NCBI RefSeq assembly: GCF_018449545.1
Contig: NZ_JAAVUR010000006.1
Span: 186,001-250,000, forward strand
Reading direction: 5' to 3'
Source of the DNA: Granulicella sp. dw_53
GTDB taxonomy: Bacteria > Acidobacteriota > Terriglobia > Terriglobales > Acidobacteriaceae
Length of the DNA stretch: 64,000 nucleotides
The notes under the pieces were generated by a model, which was not told where the DNA came from, made no database searches, and saw nothing but the letters and a program-made list of their open reading frames with translations. Positions 16,451 through 25,751 of the stretch are shown piece by piece. Every line of letters starts with the position of its first letter. Position 1 is the first letter of the stretch. The position numbers and the translations under genes are program-made.

Positions 16451-17221
16451 ATGAGCGACAACGTGGCGATGGTGGAAGGGGCCGCCGATAGGCCCGCAGG
16501 ACGTGAGGGATTGAGCCAGGTAGAGCGATTGGCCGATGTATTCGTCGCGCCCTCGAAGACGTTTCAAGATATACGGCGCAACGCGAGCTGGTGGTTGCCG
16601 TATCTCTTCATGTCGTTGCTGGCGATTCTGTTCTCGTATGTGGTGTTGAGTAAGATTGGCTTGCCTACCTTAATCGATGGGGTGATTCATCAATCGGCCT
16701 CCTTGGAGGAGCGTCTGGCGAGCAGCACACCGGAGCAGGCCGCGACGATCCGTCACAGCATGGAGATGCAGTTCAAGTTCATGTATGTCGCCCCGGTGTT
16801 CATGCTGATTGGAGGCGCGGTGTGCGCGGGGATCTTGCTGGCGACGGCGAACTTCGCGTTTGGAGGAAGAGCCACCTACAAGCAGATGCTGGCGGTTTGG
16901 TTCTATGGGGCTCTGCCGTTGTCGATTACATCACTGCTAACCATTGTGACGGTGTTCGCGGGCATGTCGGGGGAATCGTTCAACATCAAGAACACAGTAG
17001 GCACGAATGTCGGGTACTACCTGATGAATGGGGATACCCCGCACTGGCTGGTGACGCTGTTGAGCTCAGTGGATCTCCTGGCGATCTGGGTGGCGGTGCT
17101 GTTGACGATCGGCATATCTACAGTGGCAGGAATCAAGCGTGGAGCTGCGGCAGTGACGGTCTTCGGATGGTGGGGACTGTGGGTCTTGATTCAGACCGGG
17201 CTCGCGGCGTTTACGGGATGA
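16451..17221 (+). CDS. Yip1-family integral membrane protein
   Basis: ATG 16451 is preferred, with GGGAG five bases upstream; a longer frame starts at 16421. The 256-residue product has the DVFVAPSKTFQDIRRNASWW opening characteristic of bacterial Yip1-domain proteins, then five to six hydrophobic helices, including LPYLFMSLLAILFSYVVL, VFMLIGGAVCAGILLATANF, MLAVWFYGALPLSITSLLTI and LLAIWVAVLLTIGISTVAGI. Function in bacteria is unknown. It is transcribed toward, and ends 11 bp from, the convergent permease gene. Confidence 0.82.
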   Translation: MSDNVAMVEGAADRPAGREGLSQVERLADVFVAPSKTFQDIRRNASWWLPYLFMSLLAILFSYVVLSKIGLPTLIDGVIHQSASLEERLASSTPEQAATIRHSMEMQFKFMYVAPVFMLIGGAVCAGILLATANFAFGGRATYKQMLAVWFYGALPLSITSLLTIVTVFAGMSGESFNIKNTVGTNVGYYLMNGDTPHWLVTLLSSVDLLAIWVAVLLTIGISTVAGIKRGAAAVTVFGWWGLWVLIQTGLAAFTG

Positions 17222-17232
17222 GGGGAGATCCC

Positions 17233-19902
17233 TCACTCATCCCGCATCAGTTTGGACGGATCGACGGCAAGCGCTCGGCGGGCAGGAATAGCGGACGCCA
17301 CAATGCCCAGCAGCGCCATCGTGAGTACAGCACCAACCACTACTATCGGATCGCTCGGATTCGCCTGATACACGATCTGTCCCAGCAGGCGGCGGCCTAA
17401 GATTCCCGCCAGCAGACCTACCACCGATCCAACGCCGAGCAGCACAATGGGACGGCCGACGGCGGCGCTCATCACTTCGATCTTGCGTGCGCCCAATGCC
17501 ACACGGATTCCCAGCTCCTTCATGCGCCGGCTCACGCTGTACGCTGCCATGCCGAAGATGCCTGTCACCGCCAGCATCGCCGCCAGCAGACCCATCACTC
17601 CCAACGCCACGGTTGCCGCGAGTGCCGGGAACAACTCGCCCGCAAGCGAATCGGACCAGCTTTGCACCATCAAGGGTACATTCGGTGCGATGCCGCTCAG
17701 TGTGCGTTGCAGCGCCGCCGTCATCTCGCTCGGCGCCCGCTGTGATCGCACCACAAAGACCATATCGCCAACCCCGTCCTGCGACGACGGCAGATAGGCG
17801 GCTGGCTGCGGAGCCTCTTGGAGATCGTGGTACTTACCGTCCTGCGCTACGCCGACTACCTCCGTCAAGTGGTTCGACAGGATAAAGCGCTCCCCGATCG
17901 CAGAAGCTTCGCCCCACATCTTTCGCGCAAAGGTCTCGTTCACCACGGCGACATACGGCGTCTTTGTCGTGTCCTGCCATGAGACATCGCGTCCGCGCAG
18001 CAGCCGAATGCCCGCAGTCGCAAGGTATCCCGGCGACATCCGATACACGTACGGAGCCAGCACAGCGTTGTTCAGCTTGAAATCGGTTGCCCCAGGCGGA
18101 AAGATCGGAGTTCCGTGGATGCCGCCGGTCATAGGTGTCTGGCTCACCATACCCGCGGCGGTCACGCCAGGGATGCTCCGTGCCGCCTCTAGCACCGCCT
18201 TCTGCCTCTCCAACGTCGCGTCAGTCCCAAGTGCCGCGTCGCTTGCTTGTCCCGTATCGGTCAGGTCCATAGAGACCAGCATCGCCCCTTGCGGTTGGAT
18301 ACCCAGCGGCGCATGCAGCGCCCGCACCATGCCACGCACCGCCACCAAAGAGGCCGTGACCAGCAGCGTGCAGACGGCAATCTGCACACCCAGCAACACG
18401 TCTCGCAGGGCAAACCTGCGCAGTTGCATCGATTCCGCCGGCCCACCCTTCATCATCTGCAAAGGACTGCTGCGCCAAACCTGCAACGCCGGAACCATCC
18501 CACATAGCAGGGCGCTTCCCAGCGTCAACGCCAGGCCGACAAGATATACACGCGCATCGACACTGACCGTCAACTGACCAGCGAACAGAGGCGACCGATT
18601 CAGCGCACCCAGCAGCAAGTACGCCGTCCCCAGTCCCGCCGCTCCTCCCATCAGCGATACCATCACCGCCTCAATCAGCAACTGCCTTACCATCCGCCAA
18701 CGACTCGACCCGAGAGCCACACGCAGCGCCAGCTCCCGGCTGCGATCCGCCGCGCGTGCGGCAAACAGACTTGCAAGGTTGGCACACGCCGCACCCAGCA
18801 CTAGCAACGCCAGCGCAGTCACACTCAGGAGAAATCCGCGAATCACATCGCCCTCGTCGCCTCGAAGCCCGGGGTGGATCAGTCGAAGCTCCTGTCCGTC
18901 GTCGGTCTGCGGATACTCCTTCGCTAACTGAGCCGCAATCGCATTCAGATCTTCCGTCGCCTGCTGCTGCGTCACTCCGGGCTTGAGCCGGCCAATCACC
19001 GTCACCGCGATGGCCGTCCGGCTGTGTAAAGAGTCCCATCCTTCCACCTGCTGCTCGTTCACCATGGGCAGCCAGTAGTCCGGCCAGTGAAACTTCTCCG
19101 TGCCCTGGAACTCGGGCGGCGCCACGCCCACCACGGTGAATGGATGCTTATCCATCTCCACCGTCGCTCCGATGATTCCAAGGTCGGCATGAAAAGTCTT
19201 CCGCCACAGCGCATCGCTCAACACTACATACGGCGCTGAGTTGGGGCCATGCTCGTCCGTCTCATGAAAGAAGCGTCCAACCTCCGGACGCACCCCAAGT
19301 AGATCGAAGTAGTTTCCAGTAACCTCATAACCTGAGATCTTCATCGCCGCGTTCGCACGCCAGTTCAACCGTGCGTTCGAATATCCATAGAACCCGGCCA
19401 TTCCGCTGAAGGTGGTGTTTCGCCGCCGAAGATCTTCAAACGCAGGATACGACGTCGTCAGCAACCTTCCGCTCATCCACGTCTTATGGCGAATCTGATA
19501 CAGGTTCTGTGGGTCGCTTACGTTCAACGGGTGCAGCAGCACCGCATTCAGCACTCCGAAGACCACGACGTTTGCTCCGATGCCCAGCATCAGCGTAATC
19601 AAAGCGACGGCCGCAAACGCGGGAGACTTGCGAAGCACACGAGACGCATACCGTACGTCCAGCAAGAGATTCTCTACTGATGGCAGGCCCTTCTCGGAGT
19701 GGTAGTGCTCGCGAACGGCCTCCACCGCTCCGAAGCTTAGGCGAGCCTCACGACGAGCCCGCTCGGGAGTCATGCCGGCGCGGATGTTCTCCTCAGCCTG
19801 GGCCGCCAGATGTGACTCCATCTCTTCTCTGAGGCGCTCGTCGTCGTGGCGCATGGTCGTGAAGTTCAGAAGACGCGTGAAGAACCTGGTCAGCACTCTC
19901 AT
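17233..19902 (-). CDS. ADOP-family ABC transporter permease (MacB/FtsX type)
   Basis: This 889-residue membrane protein belongs to the acidobacterial duplicated orphan permeases. Residues 1-75 form the prefix domain (DDERLREEMESHLAAQAEEN, PERARREARLSFGA). A MacB-like periplasmic core follows the first helix (VALITLMLGIGANVVVFGVL). Two FtsX-like permease units each have three helices: one near 370-470 (ALALLVLGAACANLASLFAA) and one at the C-terminus (FGMAAYSVSRRMKELGIRVA). No ATP-binding subunit is nearby, as the 'orphan' name implies. Its ATG overlaps the padR stop by 4 bp. Confidence 0.92.
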   Translation of the reverse strand: MRVLTRFFTRLLNFTTMRHDDERLREEMESHLAAQAEENIRAGMTPERARREARLSFGAVEAVREHYHSEKGLPSVENLLLDVRYASRVLRKSPAFAAVALITLMLGIGANVVVFGVLNAVLLHPLNVSDPQNLYQIRHKTWMSGRLLTTSYPAFEDLRRRNTTFSGMAGFYGYSNARLNWRANAAMKISGYEVTGNYFDLLGVRPEVGRFFHETDEHGPNSAPYVVLSDALWRKTFHADLGIIGATVEMDKHPFTVVGVAPPEFQGTEKFHWPDYWLPMVNEQQVEGWDSLHSRTAIAVTVIGRLKPGVTQQQATEDLNAIAAQLAKEYPQTDDGQELRLIHPGLRGDEGDVIRGFLLSVTALALLVLGAACANLASLFAARAADRSRELALRVALGSSRWRMVRQLLIEAVMVSLMGGAAGLGTAYLLLGALNRSPLFAGQLTVSVDARVYLVGLALTLGSALLCGMVPALQVWRSSPLQMMKGGPAESMQLRRFALRDVLLGVQIAVCTLLVTASLVAVRGMVRALHAPLGIQPQGAMLVSMDLTDTGQASDAALGTDATLERQKAVLEAARSIPGVTAAGMVSQTPMTGGIHGTPIFPPGATDFKLNNAVLAPYVYRMSPGYLATAGIRLLRGRDVSWQDTTKTPYVAVVNETFARKMWGEASAIGERFILSNHLTEVVGVAQDGKYHDLQEAPQPAAYLPSSQDGVGDMVFVVRSQRAPSEMTAALQRTLSGIAPNVPLMVQSWSDSLAGELFPALAATVALGVMGLLAAMLAVTGIFGMAAYSVSRRMKELGIRVALGARKIEVMSAAVGRPIVLLGVGSVVGLLAGILGRRLLGQIVYQANPSDPIVVVGAVLTMALLGIVASAIPARRALAVDPSKLMRDE

Positions 19903-20246
19903 GCCAGATCCTCCGCTTTCATCTCAAAGAAGCGGGCGATGATCGCAGCTGTCTTCTCCCAATCGAGTCGTTCGGCCTCCAGCAACTTGCGTCCAGCGCG
20001 TGTCAGCCGGTAGAAGCGCGCTCGGCGATTACTCTCCGAGGCACCCCACTCCGATGCGATGGCGCCCTCCTGCTCCAGCCGAAGCATCAGGGGATAAAGC
20101 GTGCCCTGATTGACCGAAAGCAGCTCACCGCTAATCTGCTCGATGCGTCGCGCTATGCCGTATCCGTGCAGCGGCCCCAACACGTCGAGGGTCTTCAATA
20201 CCATGAGGGCCAGCGTTCCCTGCTGGACATCCTTCTTCTGTCTCAT
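19899..20246 (-). CDS. PadR-family transcriptional regulator
   Basis: The 115-residue winged-helix protein starts at ATG 20246 (MRQKKDVQQGTLALMVLKTL). It shows the PadR core: LHGYGIARRIEQISGELLSV, NQGTLYPLMLRLEQEGAIAS and the wing ESNRRARFYRLTRAGRKLL. Acidobacterial PadR proteins of this subtype commonly precede ADOP permeases, and here the stop overlaps the permease start by 4 bp. It probably represses the pair. The inducer is unknown. Confidence 0.93.
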   Translation of the reverse strand: MRQKKDVQQGTLALMVLKTLDVLGPLHGYGIARRIEQISGELLSVNQGTLYPLMLRLEQEGAIASEWGASESNRRARFYRLTRAGRKLLEAERLDWEKTAAIIARFFEMKAEDLA

Positions 20247-20372
20247 GCGGCTTCGTCCTGTGTGACATTCATTTGGCTTACCAACAGGAGAATGCCACAA
20301 CTCTATTGGGAAAGCAACAGGAGCGCAATCGTGCGATACGCTCAGGCTGAGGCAAACCCCACTGTGGCAGAG

Positions 20373-21965
20373 TTATTTACAGGGGATGTTGTTCAGGCTG
20401 AAATTTGTAGGGACATGGTTCTCGCCGGTGTACGTGGCATTGAAGCCGATGGCGGCCTGTTCGCCGGAGGAAGCGATAGAGTCATTCCAGGTCTCGTTCG
20501 TGAGGGTGACAGAGGTACCGTTCTGGGTATAGCGCGCGTTCCAGAGCTGGGTGATCTTCTGTTGTCCATCGAAGGTCCAGGTGAGAGCCCAGCCATGGAT
20601 GGGAGTGGAGCCAACGTTCTGGATGGCGACGCCAGCAGTGAAGCCGGTCTTCCAGTCCTTGAGGTTGGTGTAAGTGATGTGGCATTGGATCGGAGCGAGG
20701 ACGGCGGTCGCCGATGAGATCGTGGCCGCAGGTTGAGGTCCAGGGATGGGGGTCGCAGTCTGCAGCGGCTTCGAACTTACTGTCTTGGACGAGGCCTGGA
20801 TGGTGGCGAGGGCGCTCTGGCGCGTAGTGCTGCTGAGGGCGTCGTAGGTGGGGGTGAGGATGCCGTAGCGGTCGGAGCCGTTGAGGGTCCAGTAGGTCCA
20901 GCCGATGCGAGGGTTCTCGACGAGGAAGTGAAGGAGGCTCTGGAACCAGCGGGATTCGAGGGCTTCGGCGTCCGTCGGAGTGCCGGTCTGGGGGAGCGAG
21001 ACGCCAAACTCGCCCAGCCAGACGGGAGCGATCTCCTGCTGGGCGATGAAGGCCCAGTGACGGGTCCAGACCGCGGCGAGCGAGGCGTCTGACATCTCAG
21101 GGGTGAACCAGCGCTGCGTGGCCTCGACGGGGCCGTAGTCATGGGCGGAGTAGACCAACTGGTGGGGAACGTTAAGCCGGACCGGAGCCGTACGGACTCC
21201 CATAAGGTTGCCGCCCCACCAGTAGGAGTCATCTTCGACCGTGTCGATGCCCTCGACGAAGACCAGGAGATGGGGGTTGATGGCGAGCACAGCGTTGCCC
21301 GCCCGCTCAGCGGCGAAGCGCCAGTCGTTGGGTCCGCCACAGCCCCAGCAGGCTCCTCCTTTGGAGGCGTTGTGGGGCTCGTTGCGCAGGTCGAAGCCGA
21401 CGACGGTAGGGCTGGAGGCGTAGCGGCGGGCGAGCATCCGCCAGTCGGCGATCCAGGCGGCTTCGGGATAGGCCTGCGTAAACCAGAGCCCCGACAGGCC
21501 GGTGCCGTCGCCGGCCTCGGAGCGGTGGTTGTCGAGGATGACCTTGAGACCTTGCGAGCCAGCATAGGCGACGATCTTATCCAGGATCTGGAGCCCGTTG
21601 AGGCCCTTGAGATCGCTGTTGATAGGGCCATTGGCGTTGCTGAACTTGATATCGACCGGGATGGAAGGAGTCTCGACCATCTGGTTCGAGAGGGGGATGC
21701 GGAGGGCGTTGTAGCCGTTGCGCTTGATGATCTGGAGGATCGTGCGGTAGTCCTGGAAGTCCAGACCGCCGGCGACGGCCTTGGTGGTCTCGAAGCCGTA
21801 CCAGTTGACGCCAGCGATGCGGACAGGGCGATTGGAAGCGTCGAGGATCTGGCTGCCGCGCGTGTGCCAGAAGCCTTCGCCGGGGGGGGACGTCGATGCC
21901 GACGCGAGAGGGTGGAGCAGCAGGATCATCCACAGCGCCAGCATGCTATACGCGATCTTCAGCAT
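20373..21965 (-). CDS. secreted GH5 endoglucanase with C-terminal CBM2
   Basis: The 530-residue product starts at ATG 21965 with a signal peptide (MLKIAYSMLALWMILLLHPL). The longer frame upstream lacks coding character. The GH5 barrel (about 28-390) has IAGVNWYGFE, ILDNHRSEAG, the acid/base Glu196 in FDLRNEPHN, and the nucleophile Glu319 in VWLGEFGV. A Thr/Ser/Pro linker (about 392-425) leads to a family 2 cellulose-binding module bounded by Cys428 and Cys529, with WALTWTFDGQQKITQLWNA. It likely hydrolyses beta-1,4-glucans outside the cell. No Shine-Dalgarno sequence is obvious. Confidence 0.92.
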   Translation of the reverse strand: MLKIAYSMLALWMILLLHPLASASTSPPGEGFWHTRGSQILDASNRPVRIAGVNWYGFETTKAVAGGLDFQDYRTILQIIKRNGYNALRIPLSNQMVETPSIPVDIKFSNANGPINSDLKGLNGLQILDKIVAYAGSQGLKVILDNHRSEAGDGTGLSGLWFTQAYPEAAWIADWRMLARRYASSPTVVGFDLRNEPHNASKGGACWGCGGPNDWRFAAERAGNAVLAINPHLLVFVEGIDTVEDDSYWWGGNLMGVRTAPVRLNVPHQLVYSAHDYGPVEATQRWFTPEMSDASLAAVWTRHWAFIAQQEIAPVWLGEFGVSLPQTGTPTDAEALESRWFQSLLHFLVENPRIGWTYWTLNGSDRYGILTPTYDALSSTTRQSALATIQASSKTVSSKPLQTATPIPGPQPAATISSATAVLAPIQCHITYTNLKDWKTGFTAGVAIQNVGSTPIHGWALTWTFDGQQKITQLWNARYTQNGTSVTLTNETWNDSIASSGEQAAIGFNATYTGENHVPTNFSLNNIPCK

Positions 21966-22399
21966 GATGGGAGCATACGCTAGGCTGGTGCGGCGAATTC
22001 GTCGGGAGAGCAAAGCCTCTAGCTGGCGAGATCGAAGCCGTGCGCGAGTTTGGGGACGATGACGCGGCAAAGAACGAGGCAGCAGATCTCGCAGACCTGG
22101 GCCACCGGAAAGGCTCCGGCTACTCTGGGTGCGGGGTGGGAGACGCGTCGCCGGGATTGCAGGGATGAGGATTGGATGCTCATGACTGATGTTGTTGCAA
22201 TGCAGCTTCCAAACGCAGGGTTTATGGCGAGATCGTGTAAGACCTTTGTTTGTAGTGAAGATTGCCGCAGGCGAAGGAGTCGTCGAGCGCTGAAGAGGAA
22301 ATGATTTTCCTAAGGGAAACTGAATAGCGTGATCGCCACCACGAGAGAGAGCCTGCACCAGCCCCAAAGGCAGAGCAGACGCCAAAGTACAATCGGGGC
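21966..22399. other. intergenic region between cellulase and ruvA
   Basis: This 434-bp stretch holds the divergent promoters of the cellulase gene (minus) and ruvA (plus). No convincing coding frame, hairpin or operator was seen. Confidence 0.4.
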
Positions 22400-23017
22400 A
22401 TGATTGCGCATCTTCGCGGAACAGTTTTAACCAAGGCTCCTAACCATGCGGTGGTGGAGTGTAGCGGGGTGGGGTACGAGGTAAGTATCTCTGTTGCGAC
22501 GTTCACGGATCTCCCGGCGGAGGGCGCGGAGGTAGCGCTGCACGTCTACACCAACGTCCGGGAGGACCAGATCGCGCTCTTCGGCTTCAGCGACCTGCAG
22601 GAGAAGCGGCTCTTCGAGCGGCTCATCGGTGTGAGCGGGATCGGGCCGAAGCTGGCGATCACCGTGTTGAGCGGAATCTCCTCCGAGCGGCTCGTAGGGG
22701 CCATCCGCGGGAACGACCTGGCCATGCTGACGAAGATTCCGGGGATCGGGAAGAAGACGGCGGAGCGCGTCGTGTTGGAGCTGAAGGACAAGCTGGACGA
22801 CCTGGCAGCGGTCTTCGTCAGCGGAACGACCGGAATGGTGGCGCCCACGCCGCTGCGCTTTGGAGTCGCCGGAGAAGACGCACTCTCGGCGCTGGTGAAC
22901 CTGGGCTATCCGCGGCCGACGGCTTTGAAGGCAGTGGAGACGGTGCTGGAGAAGCATCCGGAGCTGGCACGCGACTTCGAGGCGCTCTTTCGTGCCGCGA
23001 TGGGGACCGTGCGGTAG
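22400..23017 (+). CDS. ruvA: Holliday junction branch migration protein RuvA
   Basis: RuvA tetramers bind Holliday junctions and load the RuvB helicase. The 205-residue product has the N-terminal OB-fold (MIAHLRGTVLTKAPNHAVVE, VREDQIALFGF), two helix-hairpin-helix motifs (VSGIGPKLAITVLSG and IPGIGKKTAERVVLELKDKL), and the C-terminal RuvB-interacting helices (ALSALVNLGYPRPTALKAVE). ruvB and ruvC are not in the window. The gene stands alone between unrelated genes. Confidence 0.97.
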   Translation: MIAHLRGTVLTKAPNHAVVECSGVGYEVSISVATFTDLPAEGAEVALHVYTNVREDQIALFGFSDLQEKRLFERLIGVSGIGPKLAITVLSGISSERLVGAIRGNDLAMLTKIPGIGKKTAERVVLELKDKLDDLAAVFVSGTTGMVAPTPLRFGVAGEDALSALVNLGYPRPTALKAVETVLEKHPELARDFEALFRAAMGTVR

Positions 23018-23102
23018 GTAACTTCGTTATTTGTAAAATTATTGATCGATTGTTGAGAATGAGGGCCTCTGGCTGCCGTAGAGTTGCGGTGAGGAAAAAC
23101 CC

Positions 23103-24431
23103 ATGTCTCGAATCGCGCGGATACTGATTGTCCTACTGGTGGTTGGTGTTGGGGTGGGAGAGGCGAAGGACCGCGGGCCTGAGCGGATTCCGATCGTCTT
23201 CGTGCATGGCAATGGGGACGACGCCGCGAAGTGGATCGGAACCATATGGCTCTTCGAGTCGAACGGCTACCCGGCGAACCGGCTGTACTCGATCCGGTTC
23301 ACCAATCCCCAGGCGCGTACAGACGATACGAAAGAAGAGCCCTTCCGCTCGTCAACGAGCGACGCGGCGAAGCAGTTGCGCGAGTACGTCGCCCAGGTAA
23401 TCGCGGAGACGCATAGCCAGAAAGTCGCGCTGGTGGGCAGCAGCCGCGGTGGGATGACGATTCGGAACTACCTGATGCACGGCGGAAGCGCAAGTGTGGA
23501 GTATGCGGTGCTGTGCGGAACTCCAAACCATGGGGTGATGGCGACGGACGAGAACCTGAACGGCGAGTTCAACGGAAAGGGCCCGTATCTGCAAGCGCTG
23601 AACCACCCGGGAACCGACGGCGAGGAGGTCGTCGCAGGCGTGAAGATGATGACGCTGCGAAGCGACTCCCTGGACAAGTATGCGCAGCCGACAGGCATCG
23701 GGCTGGGTATGCCGCAGAGGATGACGGGCATAGGCTACGACGGCCCAGCTTTGAAGGGCGCGGAGAACGTCGTCCTTGCGGGGCTGGACCATCGGGAGCT
23801 GGCCTTCCAACCGCGTGCCTTCGCGGAGATGTACCGCTTCATTACGGGCGGCGCCCCACGAACTCTGTCGGTGACGCCGGAGAAGGCTCCGCGAATCTCC
23901 GGGCTGGTCACTGCCTTTGCAGGGCCCATAGCGACGAATCAGTCGTTGGCTGGAGCGCATCTGCGGGTCTATGCAATCGGTGGAGACGGAGCGCAGGGCA
24001 CGCCTGTCTATGAGATAACGACGACGGCGGATGGCAAGTGGGGACCGATGCGCGCTGCCCCCGGGAAGGAGTATTGCTTCGCCCTCGAGTTCGAGGGAAG
24101 GCATGTGCGCTACTACAAGGCTCCGATTCCGCGTTCGACAGCGCTCTTGAACCTTCGCTTTAAACCCGCTCCAGCGGAGCCAGAGCTGCAGGCGCAGACG
24201 CGCTATGTCCTGATTGAACGGCCCCAGGGCTACTTCTCGCGGGATCGCGACCCCGTGCTGATCGAGGGGAAGGTAGCGCCGGAGGAGCCGGGCGGACTGC
24301 CGCTTCGAGACGCGTTTCTCGCTGCGGTCGCAGGGGACGGCACGAAGGTAAGCCTGCGCGGAGAGGCGATGGTAGTGCGAGGGTCCAGCGACCTGGGCAA
24401 GGATCTGCCGATCGTTGATTTTCTCTGGTGA
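23103..24431 (+). CDS. secreted alpha/beta hydrolase, lipase-like
   Basis: The 442-residue product starts at ATG 23103 after GAGGAAA and has a signal peptide (ARILIVLLVVGVGVGEA). The hydrolase domain begins PIVFVHGNGDDAAKWIGTIW, the oxyanion HG motif. The nucleophile elbow is LVGSSRGGMTIRNYL (GxSxG). A histidine in GLDHRELAF is a candidate for the triad. From about residue 255 two beta-rich regions follow (ISGLVTAFAGP, GTPVYEITTTADGKWGPM) that may be binding modules. It resembles class-2 lipases and PHB-depolymerase-like enzymes; the substrate is unknown. Confidence 0.82.
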   Translation: MSRIARILIVLLVVGVGVGEAKDRGPERIPIVFVHGNGDDAAKWIGTIWLFESNGYPANRLYSIRFTNPQARTDDTKEEPFRSSTSDAAKQLREYVAQVIAETHSQKVALVGSSRGGMTIRNYLMHGGSASVEYAVLCGTPNHGVMATDENLNGEFNGKGPYLQALNHPGTDGEEVVAGVKMMTLRSDSLDKYAQPTGIGLGMPQRMTGIGYDGPALKGAENVVLAGLDHRELAFQPRAFAEMYRFITGGAPRTLSVTPEKAPRISGLVTAFAGPIATNQSLAGAHLRVYAIGGDGAQGTPVYEITTTADGKWGPMRAAPGKEYCFALEFEGRHVRYYKAPIPRSTALLNLRFKPAPAEPELQAQTRYVLIERPQGYFSRDRDPVLIEGKVAPEEPGGLPLRDAFLAAVAGDGTKVSLRGEAMVVRGSSDLGKDLPIVDFLW

Positions 24432-24450
24432 AGTGATTCGTTGAAAACAG

Positions 24451-24475
24451 GAAGGCTCGCCTCGTGCGGGCCTTC
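24451..24475 (+). terminator. rho-independent terminator after lipase-like gene
   Basis: GAAGGCTCGC (24451-24460) pairs with GCGGGCCTTC (24466-24475), nine Watson-Crick pairs and one G-U, loop CTCGT, followed by TCTCTTTT. It lies 20 bp after the hydrolase stop. Confidence 0.82.
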
Positions 24476-24588
24476 TCTCTTTTAAAGAGTCGCCGTAATG
24501 AGGAACAGCATTGGAGAAGGCGGTGGTAGGCCCGAGATTAAATCGAGCGGAATGGAGGGCGGTCCGTCTGTCTCTATGAAGAGCATTT

Positions 24589-25155
24589 ATGGCGGCGATT
24601 GAGATGGTGGGTTTGCGGTGCCCGGTGGCGGAGGAGTCGAAGGTAGAGCTCGACGTCGTGGCGCTGGTATCGCAGTATTCGGGGTTGCTCTACCGTGTGG
24701 CGTTCTCGATTCTGCGCAATGCGGCGGAGGCAGAAGACGCGGTGCAGGATGCGTTTCTTCGGGTGATGCAGCACCAGAGCAAACTCGCCGAGGTACGCGA
24801 CCCACGAACGTGGTTGATACGGATCGTGTGGAACCTAGCGCTGGATCGCAAGCGGCGGATAACGCCGGAGCAGATGGACGACGCGCTGGCGGCGACGATG
24901 GTCGCCAGGGGACTGGGAGCGGACGAGCGGATCGTCGAGGCGCGAAGGATGGCGGAGGTCTTTGCCGCGATCGACAAGCTGCCGAAGCGAGAGCGGGAGG
25001 CGCTGCTGCTCTCGGCGATCGAAGAGTTGAGCACGGCAGAGATCGCAGAGGTCGTAGGGCGTAGCGAATCGAGCATAAGGGCCTTGCTGTTTCGAGCCAG
25101 AGGACGGCTGCGGGAACGGTTGGATTCGGCACGGACGAGAGGAGGGGAGCGATGA
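24589..25155 (+). CDS. ECF-type RNA polymerase sigma factor
   Basis: The 188-residue product has region 2 (YSGLLYRVAFSILRNAAEAE, AVQDAFLRVMQH, DPRTWLIRIVWNLALDRKRR) and region 4 (IDKLPKREREALLLSAIEEL, TAEIAEVVGRSESSIRALLF). It starts at ATG 24589; ATG 24604 is an alternative. The stop overlaps the start of a one-helix membrane protein by 4 bp, and that gene overlaps a secretin-domain gene by 4 bp. The three form a tight operon, which suggests sigma control of an envelope process. Confidence 0.92.
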   Translation: MAAIEMVGLRCPVAEESKVELDVVALVSQYSGLLYRVAFSILRNAAEAEDAVQDAFLRVMQHQSKLAEVRDPRTWLIRIVWNLALDRKRRITPEQMDDALAATMVARGLGADERIVEARRMAEVFAAIDKLPKREREALLLSAIEELSTAEIAEVVGRSESSIRALLFRARGRLRERLDSARTRGGER

Positions 25156-25751
25156 GCGAGCAGCAGGATGCGAGGATCGAAGCAGCGTTGAACGTGCTGC
25201 GAGAGGCACAGGCCCCGGAGGGGCTGGAGGCGCGGATACTGGCGGCGGTGCGGACGCGAGAGGCGGAGCGCTCCTCGTCCCGGTTGGTCGCGGCACCGGG
25301 TTGGCTTTGGAGCGGAGCCGCTGTCGCGACGCTTGCGATCGTCGCCTTGCTGGTTGCGGTTGAGGCCCACCGCTTCCACTATGAGACCACGCAGTCGAAG
25401 CGGCGCGTGGATGCCGTAAGGCCGTTGGCACCGGTAGTCGCGAAGGAAGTTAAGGTCGAGCAGTCGCCGTCCAGGCCTTCCATCCGAGTGGAGAAGAAGC
25501 CAACTGTGCTGCGGGTCGCGAAGGTTCGTAGTGAGGACTCACTGGCGATGCAGGAGATGCTCGCTCCGAGTTCGCTGGCGCCGCCCATGCCTTTGACGGA
25601 GCAGGAGCGCCTCCTACGGCGCGTAGTCTACAAGGGAAATCCGACGGAGCTGGCGATGTTGAATCCCGCGATACGTGCCATGCGGAACGCGGATGAGAAG
25701 GCCGACGTTCAGAGATTTTTTGGAGCACCGACGAAAGAGGACAACGAATGA
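25152..25751 (+). CDS. single-pass membrane protein, probable anti-sigma factor
   Basis: The 199-residue product has a cytoplasmic head of about 50 residues (SEQQDARIEAALNVLREAQA, EGLEARILAAVRTREAE), one helix (SGAAVATLAIVALLVAVEA), and a periplasmic Pro/Lys/Glu-rich tail. It shows no zinc HxxxCxxC motif. Topology and its position directly after an ECF sigma factor, with a 4-bp overlap, suggest an anti-sigma factor. That role is inferred from context, not from a recognised domain. Confidence 0.65.
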   Translation: MSEQQDARIEAALNVLREAQAPEGLEARILAAVRTREAERSSSRLVAAPGWLWSGAAVATLAIVALLVAVEAHRFHYETTQSKRRVDAVRPLAPVVAKEVKVEQSPSRPSIRVEKKPTVLRVAKVRSEDSLAMQEMLAPSSLAPPMPLTEQERLLRRVVYKGNPTELAMLNPAIRAMRNADEKADVQRFFGAPTKEDNE

